Shown here in pieces: positions 41,660 to 51,632 of a stretch of DNA of 64,000 bases. The stretch spans positions 1 to 64,000 of the forward strand of contig NZ_NWTI01000022.1 in assembly GCF_002531575.1 (NCBI RefSeq), written 5' to 3'. This DNA is from Bradyrhizobium sp. Y36 (GTDB taxonomy: Bacteria; Pseudomonadota; Alphaproteobacteria; Rhizobiales; Xanthobacteraceae). How positions within the stretch are numbered: the stretch's first letter is position 1; the number at the start of each line of letters is the position of its first letter. The notes under the pieces were generated by a model that worked only from the letters and a program-made list of their open reading frames with translations, was not told the origin of the DNA and did no database searches. The translations under genes and the position numbers were made by a program.

Positions 41660-42997
41660 GTGACCCATTCCGACCAAACCAGGCCGCTCCAGTCGCGTGC
41701 CAGCGGTCCCCTGACCGGGAAAGTACGGGTCCCCGGGGACAAGTCGATCTCCCACCGTGCCCTGATCCTGGGCGCGCTCGCGGTCGGAGAGACCCGGATT
41801 TCGGGGCTCCTTGAGGGCGAAGACGTCCTCAACACGGCCAAATCCATGCAGGCGCTGGGCGCCAGGGTCGAGCGCACCGGCGATTTCGCCTGGAAGGTCA
41901 ATGGCGTGGGTGTCGGGGGCTTTGCCCCACCCAAGGCGCCGCTCGATTTCGGCAACTCCGGCACCGGCTGCCGGCTGGTGATGGGCGCCGTCGCCGGCTG
42001 CCCGATCTCGGCCGTTTTCGACGGCGATGCCTCGCTGCGCAGCCGCCCCATGCGCCGGATCCTCGATCCCCTGGACAAGATGGGTGCGAAGGTCATTTCG
42101 GGTGGCGAGGGCGGCCGCCTGCCCCTCACCCTCCAGGGCGCGCGCGATCCGCTGCCGATCGCCTACACCACCCCGGTCGCCTCGGCCCAGATCAAGTCGG
42201 CGGTGCTGCTGGCGGGCCTTGCCGCCCCCGGCACCACGACTGTGATCGAGACCGAAGCCAGCCGCGACCATACCGAATTGATGCTGAAGCACTTTGGCGC
42301 CGATATTTCCTCGGCGCGCGAGGGCACGCATGGCCGCCGTATCACACTCAAGGGCCAGCCCGAGCTGCACGGCGCCACCGTGGTGGTGCCGGCCGATCCC
42401 TCTTCGGCGGCCTTCCCGGTGGTCGCGGCGCTGATCGTCGAGGGCTCCGATGTCGTCCTGTCCGACGTCATGACCAATCCGCTGCGCACCGGCCTGTTCA
42501 CCACGCTGCGCGAAATGGGCGCCTCGATCGAGGAGAGCGAGGCGCGCGGCGACGCCGGCGAACCGATGGCGCGCTTGCGCGTGCGCGCCTCGAAACTGCG
42601 CGGAGTCGAGGTGCCGCCGGAGCGTGCGCCCTCGATGATCGACGAATATCTGGTGCTGGCGGTGGCGGCCTCCTTCGCCGAGGGCACCACCATCATGCGC
42701 GGCCTGCACGAGCTCCGCGTCAAGGAATCCGACCGTCTTGAAGCCACCGCCGCCATGCTGCGCGTCAACGGCGTCAAGGTCGAGGTCTCCGGCGACGATC
42801 TCATCGTCGAAGGCCGCGGTCACGTTCCCGGCGGCGGCACGGTCGCCACCCACATGGACCATCGCATCGCGATGTCCGCGCTGGTGATGGGCTGCGCCGC
42901 CGACCAGGCGGTGACCGTCGACGACACCGCCTTCATCGCCACCAGCTTCCCGGACTTCATTCCGATGATGCGTTCGCTAGGGGCCGAGTTTTCATGA
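41660..42997 (+). CDS. aroA: 3-Phosphoshikimate 1-carboxyvinyltransferase (EPSP synthase)
   Basis: AroA joins phosphoenolpyruvate to shikimate-3-phosphate on the way to chorismate. The GTG at 41660, with AAGGA upstream, gives 445 residues; the frame to 41612 is not supported. Motifs include GDKSISHRALILGALA, FGNSGTGCRLVMG and GDASLRSRPMRRILDPLDKMG, the pattern of class II enzymes such as that of Agrobacterium CP4. At the site where CP4 has Ala100 (NAATGCR), this enzyme has Gly (NSGTGCR), as in sensitive enzymes. Its end overlaps the cmk start by 4 nt. Confidence 0.96.
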   Translation: MTHSDQTRPLQSRASGPLTGKVRVPGDKSISHRALILGALAVGETRISGLLEGEDVLNTAKSMQALGARVERTGDFAWKVNGVGVGGFAPPKAPLDFGNSGTGCRLVMGAVAGCPISAVFDGDASLRSRPMRRILDPLDKMGAKVISGGEGGRLPLTLQGARDPLPIAYTTPVASAQIKSAVLLAGLAAPGTTTVIETEASRDHTELMLKHFGADISSAREGTHGRRITLKGQPELHGATVVVPADPSSAAFPVVAALIVEGSDVVLSDVMTNPLRTGLFTTLREMGASIEESEARGDAGEPMARLRVRASKLRGVEVPPERAPSMIDEYLVLAVAASFAEGTTIMRGLHELRVKESDRLEATAAMLRVNGVKVEVSGDDLIVEGRGHVPGGGTVATHMDHRIAMSALVMGCAADQAVTVDDTAFIATSFPDFIPMMRSLGAEFS

Positions 42998-43632
42998 TCA
43001 TCGCCATCGACGGGCCCGCGGCCTCGGGCAAGGGGACGCTCGGCAAGCGTCTTGCGCACCATTACGGCTATCGTCATCTTGATACCGGCGTGATCTACCG
43101 CGCCGTCGCCTATGCCCTGATGCAATCAGGTCATGATCTCCGCGACGAGGCGGCCGCGGTTGCGGCAGCGCTGGAGCTTGATCCCGAAAAGTTCGGCAAT
43201 CCCGCGCTGAAGACCCAGCTCGCCGGTGAAGGCGCCTCGATCGTCTCGGCGATCCCGAGAGTCCGCGAGGTTCTGCTCAATTTCCAACGGCAATTCGCCG
43301 CCGACCCCCCCGGAGCGGTGCTGGACGGTCGGGATATCGGAACCGTGATCTGCCCGCATGCCGACGTGAAGATCTTCGTCGTCGCCGATCCCAAGGTCCG
43401 TGCCCGCCGCCGCACCATGGAAGCCAAGGCGAGGGGCGAGGAGGCCGACGAGGCGGCCGTGCTCGCCGACATCATCCAGCGCGACGAACGCGACAAGAAC
43501 CGGCCGATTGCGCCTTTAAAACCGGCCCCGGATGCTTACTTGCTAGATAACTCCCAACTGGATATAGAAGGCGGCGTCCGGGCCGCCATCGACATTATCG
43601 AGGCCGTCCGAGCGGGCCGTCCGCGGGGTTAA
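42994..43632 (+). CDS. cmk: Cytidylate kinase
   Basis: Cmk phosphorylates CMP and dCMP. The 212-residue protein has the P-loop IDGPAASGKGTLGKRLA (about 4-20), GRDIGT (about 111), and the C-terminal DERDKNRPIAPLKPAPDAYLLDNS segment. Its ATG overlaps the aroA stop (ATGA), and rpsA follows, the order seen through the proteobacteria. Starting codon and length are normal. Confidence 0.96.
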   Translation: MIIAIDGPAASGKGTLGKRLAHHYGYRHLDTGVIYRAVAYALMQSGHDLRDEAAAVAAALELDPEKFGNPALKTQLAGEGASIVSAIPRVREVLLNFQRQFAADPPGAVLDGRDIGTVICPHADVKIFVVADPKVRARRRTMEAKARGEEADEAAVLADIIQRDERDKNRPIAPLKPAPDAYLLDNSQLDIEGGVRAAIDIIEAVRAGRPRG

Positions 43633-43896
43633 GCCGCAGACGTCATTGGAGGAAGCGCCCGCTCCCGCTCTTTGAGGTCGATACTCTCGGTCCCTGCTTG
43701 GGACTGATGCGATCCAGGCTCCGGACACAAGATTTCCACGTATCGAACGTGCGGGCCCTGCCGGCCCGCTTCCGCTGTTTCGGCGCCAGCCGAAGCCGCG
43801 AGCGGTCGCTCGAAGGTCTTGCGGACCTTCCGACACTGCGCGTGCGATGCGCCCATGAACCCAACGGCCGGCAAGACGTCCGCAACTGGAGAACAA
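43633..43896 (+). promoter_or_regulatory. rpsA leader region with three hairpins
   Basis: This 264-bp gap between cmk and rpsA has no gene. It holds three clear inverted repeats: GTCCC/GGGAC (43690-43704), GCGGGCC/GGCCCGC (43751-43769) and GAAGGTC/GACCTTC (43812-43830). In E. coli the rpsA leader folds into hairpins that S1 binds to repress itself; an analogous role is plausible here but is only inferred. A promoter must lie within as well. Confidence 0.4.
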
Positions 43897-45603
43897 ATGG
43901 CTTCGACTTCTGCTGATACCTATAGCCCGTCGCGCGACGATTTCGCCGCGATGCTCGACGAGTCCTTCGCAGGTGGCAACCTGCAGGAGAGTTCCGTCGT
44001 CAAGGGCAAGGTGGTTGCAATTGAAAAGGACATGGCCGTCATCGACGTCGGCCTGAAGACCGAGGGCCGCGTCGCCCTGCGTGAATTTTCCGGCCCCGGC
44101 CGTGACAGCGAACTGAAAGTCGGCGACGAGGTTGAAGTGTTCCTCGATCGCATCGAGAACGCCCTCGGCGAAGCCGTGCTGTCGCGCGACAAGGCGCGCC
44201 GCGAAGAGAGCTGGGGCAAGCTCGAGAAGGCCTTCCAGAACAACGAGAAGGTCAACGGCGTCATCTTCAACCAGGTCAAGGGCGGCTTCACCGTCGACCT
44301 CGACGGTGCCGTGGCCTTCCTGCCGCGCTCGCAGGTCGACATCCGTCCGATCCGCGACGTTGCGCCGCTGATGAACAACTCGCAGCCGTTCCAGATCCTC
44401 AAGATGGATCGCCGCCGCGGCAACATCGTGGTGTCGCGCCGCACGGTTCTCGAAGAGACCCGCGCCGAGCAGCGCCAGGAGCTGGTGCAGAACCTCGAAG
44501 AGGGTCAGGTCATCGACGGCGTGGTCAAGAACATCACCGACTACGGTGCGTTCGTCGATCTCGGCGGCATCGACGGCCTGCTGCACGTCACCGACATCGC
44601 GTGGCGTCGCGTCAACCACCCGACCGAGGTGCTCTCGATCGGCCAGACCGTGAAGGTCAAGATCATCAAGATCAACCACGAGACGCACCGCATCTCGCTG
44701 GGCATGAAGCAGCTGCTGGACGATCCGTGGCAGGGCATCGAAGCCAAGTACCCGCTGGGTGCCCGCTTCACCGGCCGCGTCACAAACATCACCGACTACG
44801 GTGCGTTCGTCGAGCTCGAGCCGGGCATCGAAGGCCTGATCCACGTCTCCGAGATGTCGTGGACCAAGAAGAACATGCACCCCGGCAAGATCGTTTCGAC
44901 CTCGCAGGAAGTCGACGTGCAGGTGCTGGAAGTCGATTCCGTCAAGCGCCGCATCTCGCTCGGCCTCAAGCAGACCATGCGCAACCCCTGGGAGGTCTTC
45001 GTCGAAGGTCACCCGACCGGTTCGGTGGTCGAGGGCGAAGTCAAGAACAAGACCGAGTTCGGTCTGTTCCTGGGCCTCGAGGGCGACGTCGACGGCATGG
45101 TCCATCTCTCCGACCTCGACTGGAAGCTTCCGGGCGAGCAGGTGATCGACAACTACAAGAAGGGCGACATGGTGAAGGCCGTGGTGCTCGATGTGGACGT
45201 CGAGAAGGAGCGTATCTCGCTCGGCATCAAGCAGCTCGAAGGCGACCCCTTCGCCGAGCCGGGCGATGTCAAGAAGGGCGCGGTCGTGACCTGCGAAGTG
45301 CTCGAAGTGAAGGAGAGCGGTATCGAGGTGAAGATCACCGGTACCGACTTCTCGACCTTCATCAAGCGCTCCGAGCTCGCCCGTGACCGCAACGACCAGC
45401 GCGCCGAACGCTTCGCCGTCGGTGAGAAGGTCGATGCCCGCGTGATCCAGTTCGACAAGAAGGCCCGCAAGGTCCAGGTGTCGATCAAGGCGCTCGAAGT
45501 CGCCGAAGAAAAGGAAGCCATCGCGCAGTACGGCTCCTCCGATTCGGGTGCGACCCTCGGCGACATCCTGGGCACCGCGCTCAAGAACCGCGACAGCAAG
45601 TAA
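43897..45603 (+). CDS. rpsA: 30S ribosomal protein S1
   Basis: S1 tethers mRNA to the small subunit and unfolds it for initiation. From the ATG at 43897, behind GGAG, the 568-residue protein shows six S1 OB-fold repeats. Two diverged ones start at about 30 and 115, and four close ones follow, beginning near GQVIDGVVKNITDYGAFVDL, ARFTGRVTNITDYGAFVEL, GSVVEGEVKNKTEFGLFLGL and GAVVTCEVLEVKESGIEVKI. The frame opens further upstream (43819), but those residues are not S1-like. A perfect terminator follows. Confidence 0.97.
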   Translation: MASTSADTYSPSRDDFAAMLDESFAGGNLQESSVVKGKVVAIEKDMAVIDVGLKTEGRVALREFSGPGRDSELKVGDEVEVFLDRIENALGEAVLSRDKARREESWGKLEKAFQNNEKVNGVIFNQVKGGFTVDLDGAVAFLPRSQVDIRPIRDVAPLMNNSQPFQILKMDRRRGNIVVSRRTVLEETRAEQRQELVQNLEEGQVIDGVVKNITDYGAFVDLGGIDGLLHVTDIAWRRVNHPTEVLSIGQTVKVKIIKINHETHRISLGMKQLLDDPWQGIEAKYPLGARFTGRVTNITDYGAFVELEPGIEGLIHVSEMSWTKKNMHPGKIVSTSQEVDVQVLEVDSVKRRISLGLKQTMRNPWEVFVEGHPTGSVVEGEVKNKTEFGLFLGLEGDVDGMVHLSDLDWKLPGEQVIDNYKKGDMVKAVVLDVDVEKERISLGIKQLEGDPFAEPGDVKKGAVVTCEVLEVKESGIEVKITGTDFSTFIKRSELARDRNDQRAERFAVGEKVDARVIQFDKKARKVQVSIKALEVAEEKEAIAQYGSSDSGATLGDILGTALKNRDSK

Positions 45604-45625
45604 GCGAAACAGGTTTCGCTGCATC

Positions 45626-45654
45626 AAAGCCCCGGCTCGCGCCGGGGCTTTTTT
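45626..45654 (+). terminator. Intrinsic terminator of rpsA
   Basis: AAGCCCCGGC (45627-45636) and GCCGGGGCTT (45641-45650) form a perfect 10-bp stem with a TCGC tetraloop, followed by TTTT. It lies 24 bp after the rpsA stop and ends the aroA-cmk-rpsA transcript. Confidence 0.92.
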
Positions 45655-45670
45655 GTTGTGCTTGATGCCC

Positions 45671-45760
45671 GTAGCCCGGATGGAGCGAAGCGCAATCCGG
45701 GAAGGTCTTACGGCGCTGTGACGGCCCCGGATTACGCTTGCGCTCCATCCGGGCTACGCA
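45671..45760. repeat. Palindromic repeat, family B (paired form)
   Basis: GTAGCCCGGATGGAGCGAAG opens the element and CGCTCCATCCGGGCTAC closes it, so the two ends are inverted copies around a variable middle of about 50 bp. Related copies lie at 52969-53055 and, in short form, at 12632-12666. It is non-coding and follows the rpsA terminator. Confidence 0.75.
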
Positions 45761-45884
45761 GTCGTTCCGAGTCCGCTCACAGCCTTGTTTTCTTCAAATT
45801 GCGCCGCAATTGATGTATCCAGATAAGCCGTTGGTCACGCCGTGACGGCACAACGCGTCCTGCCTTACATTTGGAGACATTCCG

Positions 45885-46865
45885 ATGTCGCTCGATTCGG
45901 ACATCATCGTCGATCGCCGCCGGATCCGTCGCAAGCTGACGTTCTGGCGCGTCATGGCTGCGCTGATCTTGATCGCGGCGATTGCAGGCTTTGCGCTGAT
46001 TGCGACGCCCGGCGCGCGCGGCACTTTCGCATCCGCCGGCTCGATCGCGCGGGTTCATATCGAGGGATTGATCCGCAGCGATTCCGATCGCACGCAGGCG
46101 CTGGAGCGGCTGGAGAATTCGCAGGCCGCCGCGGTCATCGTCCACATCAACTCGCCGGGCGGCACCACCGCCGGCTCCGAGCAGCTCTACGACTCGCTCG
46201 TCCGGCTGAAAGCGAAGAAGCCGCTCGTCGTGGTGGTCGAGGGGCTGGCTGCCTCCGGCGGCTACATCGCCGCGATTGCCAGCGACCACATCATCGCCCA
46301 GCAGAGCTCGCTGGTCGGCTCGATCGGCGTGCTGTTCCAATATCCCAACGTCTCCGAGCTGCTGAAGACCGTCGGCGTCAAGGTCGAGGAGGTGAAGTCG
46401 TCGCCGCTGAAGGCCGCGCCCAACGGTTTTGAGCCCACCAGTCCCGAAGCACGGGCCGCCCTCGATGCGCTGGTGAAGGATTCCTACGCCTGGTTCAAAG
46501 GGCTGGTGAAGGACCGGCGTGGCATGGATGACACGCAGCTCGAAAAAGTTGCCGACGGCCGTGTCTTCACCGGACGCCAGGCGATCGATCTCAAGCTGAT
46601 CGATCAGCTCGGCGACGAGAAGACGGCAGTGACCTGGCTGGTCGAGCAGAAGGGCGTCAAGAAGGGTCTTTCCGTGCGCGACTACAAGCTCCAGCCGCGT
46701 TTTGGCGATCTGCCGTTCCTCAAGACGGCCGCTGCCGTCACGCTGGAAGCGCTGGGTTTGGGCTCGATTGCGCGTCAAATCGGGCAAACCGGCGTCGCGC
46801 AGGCAGTCGATCGGCTCGGAATGGATGGAATGCTGGCGTTGTGGCAGCCGGCAGCGTCAAACTGA
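45885..46865 (+). CDS. sppA: Signal peptide peptidase SppA (short form)
   Basis: SppA degrades signal peptides left in the inner membrane after export. The 326-residue protein has an N-terminal membrane anchor (WRVMAALILIAAIAGFALIA, about 21-40) and one S49 protease domain. The Ser/Lys dyad is visible: Ser124 in LAASGGYIAA and Lys176 in KSSPLKAAP. E. coli SppA is a fused double-length form; the short form acts as a higher oligomer. The gene stands between rpsA and ihfB, its usual place in this lineage. Confidence 0.92.
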   Translation: MSLDSDIIVDRRRIRRKLTFWRVMAALILIAAIAGFALIATPGARGTFASAGSIARVHIEGLIRSDSDRTQALERLENSQAAAVIVHINSPGGTTAGSEQLYDSLVRLKAKKPLVVVVEGLAASGGYIAAIASDHIIAQQSSLVGSIGVLFQYPNVSELLKTVGVKVEEVKSSPLKAAPNGFEPTSPEARAALDALVKDSYAWFKGLVKDRRGMDDTQLEKVADGRVFTGRQAIDLKLIDQLGDEKTAVTWLVEQKGVKKGLSVRDYKLQPRFGDLPFLKTAAAVTLEALGLGSIARQIGQTGVAQAVDRLGMDGMLALWQPAASN

Positions 46866-47037
46866 CCGGAGACGGGCGAGTTCCAGAGGTTTTTCCCGTC
46901 TGGCGCGTGCCGGGGCAGCCCGCTTTTTCGGCATTTGTCACGTATTTTCACGACGCTCAATCTTGATTTAGCGTCTTGACAGATCACGGTATTTTCACGG
47001 AAATGGTCATCCGCACGCTCCCGGGTCCTATCTCTCG

Positions 47038-47343
47038 ATGATCAAATCCGAACTTGTTCAGCGTATCGCCGAGCACAACCCGCATCTGTACCAGCGGGAT
47101 GTCGAGAACATTGTGAATGCGATTCTCGAAGAGATCGTAGCGGCTCTCGCGCGCGGTGATCGCGTCGAGTTGCGCGGCTTCGGTGCCTTCTCGGTCAAGC
47201 ATCGCCCTGCACGCGCCGGGCGTAATCCGCGCACCGGCGCCCATGTGCCTGTCGATCAGAAGAGCGTTCCGTTCTTCAAGACCGGCAAGGAAATGCGCGA
47301 ACGGCTGAACCGCGACCATCCGGATCCCGGCGCACCCGACTGA
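47038..47343 (+). CDS. ihfB: Integration host factor, beta subunit
   Basis: IhfB pairs with IhfA to bend DNA sharply and assists sigma-54 promoters, recombination and replication. The 101-residue protein begins MIKSELVQRIAEHNPHLYQR, has the DNA-binding arm RNPRTGAHVPV with the Pro that wedges into DNA, and ends in a short Pro/Asp tail. Two near-identical direct repeats, TCACGTATTTTCACG and TCACGGTATTTTCACG, lie upstream at 46938-46952 and 46984-46999. Their role is unknown. Confidence 0.95.
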   Translation: MIKSELVQRIAEHNPHLYQRDVENIVNAILEEIVAALARGDRVELRGFGAFSVKHRPARAGRNPRTGAHVPVDQKSVPFFKTGKEMRERLNRDHPDPGAPD

Positions 47344-47418
47344 GGCCGTCGTCGTCGGGGGGTAATCGAAATGGCCGCATGATGCGGCCGCCAGCTTGAT
47401 TCAAGACGAGCGATCGCG

Positions 47419-47811
47419 ATGCGAAAGTTCCTGACCGCGCTGATCGTGATTCCGCTGGGCCTGATCCTGGTGGCGTTTGCCGTCGCCAACCGGCATTTTG
47501 TCACGGTCTCGTTCGATCCCTTCATTTCGAACGACCCGTCATTGGAGATCACGCTACCTCTGTTTCTGCTGCTGATCCTGGTGGCGGCGGTGGGCGTCGT
47601 GGCGGGGGGCTGTGCCGTCTGGTTCGGCCAGCGGCATTGGCGACGCGCCGCGCGCCGGCATGAGGCCGATGCACGGGCTGCAAGGGGCGAACTGGCTGAT
47701 CTACGGGCCCAGGCGGCCGCGGCAAGGCCCGAGCCCCAGCGCCTTCCCGCCCCGATCGGGGGCGGGCTTTACGGGCCCGTCGGGCGAGACAAGCAGCGCG
47801 CGACGTTGTAG
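47419..47811 (+). CDS. LapA-like (DUF1049) membrane protein
   Basis: The 130-residue protein has two membrane segments (KFLTALIVIPLGLILVAFAV and LEITLPLFLLLILVAAVGVV) and a cytoplasmic coiled tail (RHWRRAARRHEADARAARGE), the layout of LapA/YciS proteins, which in E. coli act with LapB in the control of LPS synthesis through LpxC. No lapB is next to it here. It lies between ihfB and trpF, a conserved alphaproteobacterial spot. Confidence 0.82.
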   Translation: MRKFLTALIVIPLGLILVAFAVANRHFVTVSFDPFISNDPSLEITLPLFLLLILVAAVGVVAGGCAVWFGQRHWRRAARRHEADARAARGELADLRAQAAAARPEPQRLPAPIGGGLYGPVGRDKQRATL

Positions 47812-47876
47812 AAGCGGCCCCGACCGAAAACCCTGTTTTCCGGCCGCGGCTTGCGGCCTCCATTTGCATTGAGACC

Positions 47877-48532
47877 ATGTCCCTGCTCGTCAAAATCTGC
47901 GGCCTGTCCACGCGCGAGACGCTCGACGTCGCGCTCGACGCCGGCGCCGACATGGTGGGGTTCGTGTTCTTTCCGCCGTCGCCCCGGCATGTCTCGCTGG
48001 AGGTCGGCCGCGACCTCGGCCGCCAGGTGAAGGGCCGCGCGCTCAAGGTGGCGCTCACGGTCGATGCCGACGATGCGACGTTCGACAACATCATGGACGC
48101 GCTGTCGCCCGATATCTTCCAGCTCCACGGCCAGGAAAGCGTCGCGCGGCTGCGCGACATCAGGCAGCGGTTCGGCCGTCCCGTGATGAAGGCCGTCCCG
48201 GTCGCGACCTCGGCCGATCTCGCAGTGCTGCCGGGCTATGCCGCTGTCGCCGACCGCATCCTGTTCGACGCGCGCGCGCCGAAGGATGCGACCCGGCCCG
48301 GCGGGCTCGGGGAGCCTTTCGACTGGCACCTGCTCGGAAACCTCGAGCTCAAGCTGCCGTATATGGTTTCGGGCGGCCTTCATGCGGGCAACGTCGCGGA
48401 AGCCGTTCGGGTCACCCGCGCCGGTGGCGTCGACGTGTCCTCCGGCATCGAGAGCGCCCCCGGAGTCAAGGACCCCGAAATGATCAAGGCTTTCATTCGC
48501 GCCGCGCGCGCCACTCAAGAGTTGAGCGTCCG

Positions 48533-48536
<4 letters not shown>
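47877..48536 (+). CDS. trpF: N-(5'-phosphoribosyl)anthranilate isomerase
   Basis: TrpF carries out the third step of tryptophan synthesis, an Amadori rearrangement. The 219-residue TIM barrel starts LLVKICGLSTRETLD with the catalytic Cys at KICG; AGADMVGFVFFPPSPRHVS and the catalytic Asp in LFDARAPK follow. The phosphate-binding end GGLHAGNVAEAV is kept. It overlaps trpB by 4 nt (ATGA). The order trpF-trpB-trpA is an unbroken operon here; the earlier trp genes are elsewhere. Confidence 0.96.
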
Positions 48537-49743
<1,207 letters not shown>

Positions 49744-49747
<4 letters not shown>

Positions 49748-50580
49748 CCACGCGTATCGACACCCGTTTCGCCGAACTGAAGAAGCAGGGCCGCGCGGCC
49801 TTCGTGACCTACGTGATGGCCGGCGACCCCGATCTCGCGACGTCGCTCGAGATCGTCAAGGCGCTGCCCAAGGCAGGCGCCGACGTCGTCGAACTCGGCA
49901 TTCCCTTCACCGATCCGATGGCGGATGGTCCCTCGATTCAGGCTGCGGGTCTGCGCGCGCTCAAGGCCGGCATGACCTTGAGGAAGACGCTGGACCTGGT
50001 GCGTGAATTCCGAAAGGACGACAACATTACGCCGCTGGTGCTGATGGGGTATTACAATCCGATCTACATCTACGGCGTCGACAAGTTCCTGGCTGATGCC
50101 AAGACATCAGGCGTTGACGGCCTGATCATCGTCGATTTGCCGCCGGAGGAAGACGAGGAGCTCTGCCTGCCCGCGCTGAAGGCCGGCCTGAACTTCATTC
50201 GCCTGGCGACCCCGACCACCGACGACAAGCGCTTGCCCGCGGTGCTCGCGAACACATCGGGCTTTGTCTATTACGTCTCGATCGCCGGCATCACCGGTGC
50301 CGCGGCGGCCGACGCGAATGCCGTCGGCGAAGCCGTCGCGCGCATCAAGCGGCACACCAGGCTGCCGATCTGCGTCGGGTTTGGCATCCGCACGCCGGAG
50401 GCGGCGCGCGCCATTGCCGAGCGGGCCAATGGTTCGGTGGTCGGCACCGCGCTGGTCGATGCCCTCAAGAACAGCCTCGACGCCGACGGGCGGGCAACCG
50501 CCAAAACCGTTAACGCCGTCGCGGAGTTGACGGCGGCCCTGGCCCAGGGCGTCAAGGGCGCGCAACAAGCGGCCGAATAG
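49744..50580 (+). CDS. trpA: Tryptophan synthase alpha chain
   Basis: TrpA cleaves indole-3-glycerol phosphate, and the indole passes by tunnel to TrpB. The 278-residue TIM barrel has catalytic Glu50 and Asp61 in ELGIPFTDPMADG, plus the phosphate-binding GFGIRTPEAA and GSVVGTALVDAL. It starts at a GTG that overlaps the trpB stop. The C-terminus carries a few extra Ala/Gln residues. The next gene, accD, follows after 110 bp that contain a GC-rich hairpin. Confidence 0.97.
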
Positions 50581-50690
50581 GCCATAATTCCGCTCGCCAA
50601 GCGGGTGACACGGCGGCTTGCCGGGCAAAGGCCCGGCCGCCATATATCCCTTCAGGCGGTCCCAAGCGGGGTCGCGCATCGGAGCAAACC

Positions 50691-51632
50691 ATGAACTGGC
50701 TTACCAATGTGGTCCGGCCGAAGATCCGCAACATGCTGCGGCGGGAGACGCCGGAGAATCTGTGGATCAAGTGTCCGGATTCCGGGCAGCTCGTGTTCTA
50801 CAAGGACGTCGAGGCCAACCAGTTCGTCATCCCCGGCTCGAACTACCACATGCGTATGGGCGCCGTGGCGCGCTTGAAGTCGATCTTCGACAACGAGACC
50901 TGGTTCGACGTCGCGCTGCCCGACGTCACGCCTGACCCGCTCAAGTTTCGCGACGAGAAGAAATACGTCGATCGGATCAAGGACGCCCGTGCGCGCACCA
51001 ATTTGAATGATGCGATCAAGGTCGGCTACGGCAAGCTCGAAGGCTCCGCCGTCGTCGTCGCCGTGCAGGATTTCGATTTCATGGGCGGCTCGCTCGGCAT
51101 GGCCGCAGGCGAGGCCATCGTGCGCGGGCTGGAGCTCGCGGTCGAGAAGAGCTCGCCGTTCATCGTGTTCGCGGCCAGCGGCGGCGCGCGCATGCAGGAA
51201 GGCATCCTGTCGCTGATGCAGATGCCGCGCACGACGGTCGCGGTGCAGATGCTGCGCGAGGCGAAGCAGCCCTATATCGTCGTGCTGACCAACCCGACCA
51301 CCGGCGGCGTCACCGCTTCATACGCGATGCTCGGCGACGTGCAGATCGCCGAGCCCGGCGCGCTGATCGGGTTCGCCGGCGCGCGCGTGATCGAGCAGAC
51401 CATCCGTGAAAAACTCCCCGAAGGTTTCCAGCGCGCCGAGTACCTCAAGGAGCACGGCATGGTCGACATGGTCGTGCATCGCCACGAGCTGCGTCCGACC
51501 CTGGCGAGGCTCTGCCGCCTGCTGACCAAGGCGCCGGCGCAGGAGAATGCGTCCAAGCCGATGCAGGCCGTCACGAGCCCGGCACAGATCGTATCGGCCG
51601 CTGAGACGGCGCCGGCTGCGCCCCACGCGTGA
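50691..51632 (+). CDS. accD: Acetyl-CoA carboxylase carboxyltransferase, beta subunit
   Basis: AccD with AccA transfers CO2 from biotin to acetyl-CoA, starting fatty acid synthesis. The 313-residue crotonase-like protein has the oxyanion-hole region FIVFAASGGARMQEG and the TTGGVTASYAMLGD segment. The N-terminal zinc ribbon of E. coli AccD (two CxxC pairs) is not intact here: only one cysteine remains (IKCPDSGQLVF) and the other pair is replaced by FVIPGSNYH. I believe this is general in the order. The gene overlaps folC by 4 nt. Confidence 0.96.
   Translation: MNWLTNVVRPKIRNMLRRETPENLWIKCPDSGQLVFYKDVEANQFVIPGSNYHMRMGAVARLKSIFDNETWFDVALPDVTPDPLKFRDEKKYVDRIKDARARTNLNDAIKVGYGKLEGSAVVVAVQDFDFMGGSLGMAAGEAIVRGLELAVEKSSPFIVFAASGGARMQEGILSLMQMPRTTVAVQMLREAKQPYIVVLTNPTTGGVTASYAMLGDVQIAEPGALIGFAGARVIEQTIREKLPEGFQRAEYLKEHGMVDMVVHRHELRPTLARLCRLLTKAPAQENASKPMQAVTSPAQIVSAAETAPAAPHA

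Noticed and set aside
43543..45627. 694-codon open frame antisense to rpsA
   Set aside because: It follows the S1 repeats in reverse; the repeated look of the product (VELDDAG, HLHVD segments) comes from the S1 domains on the other strand.
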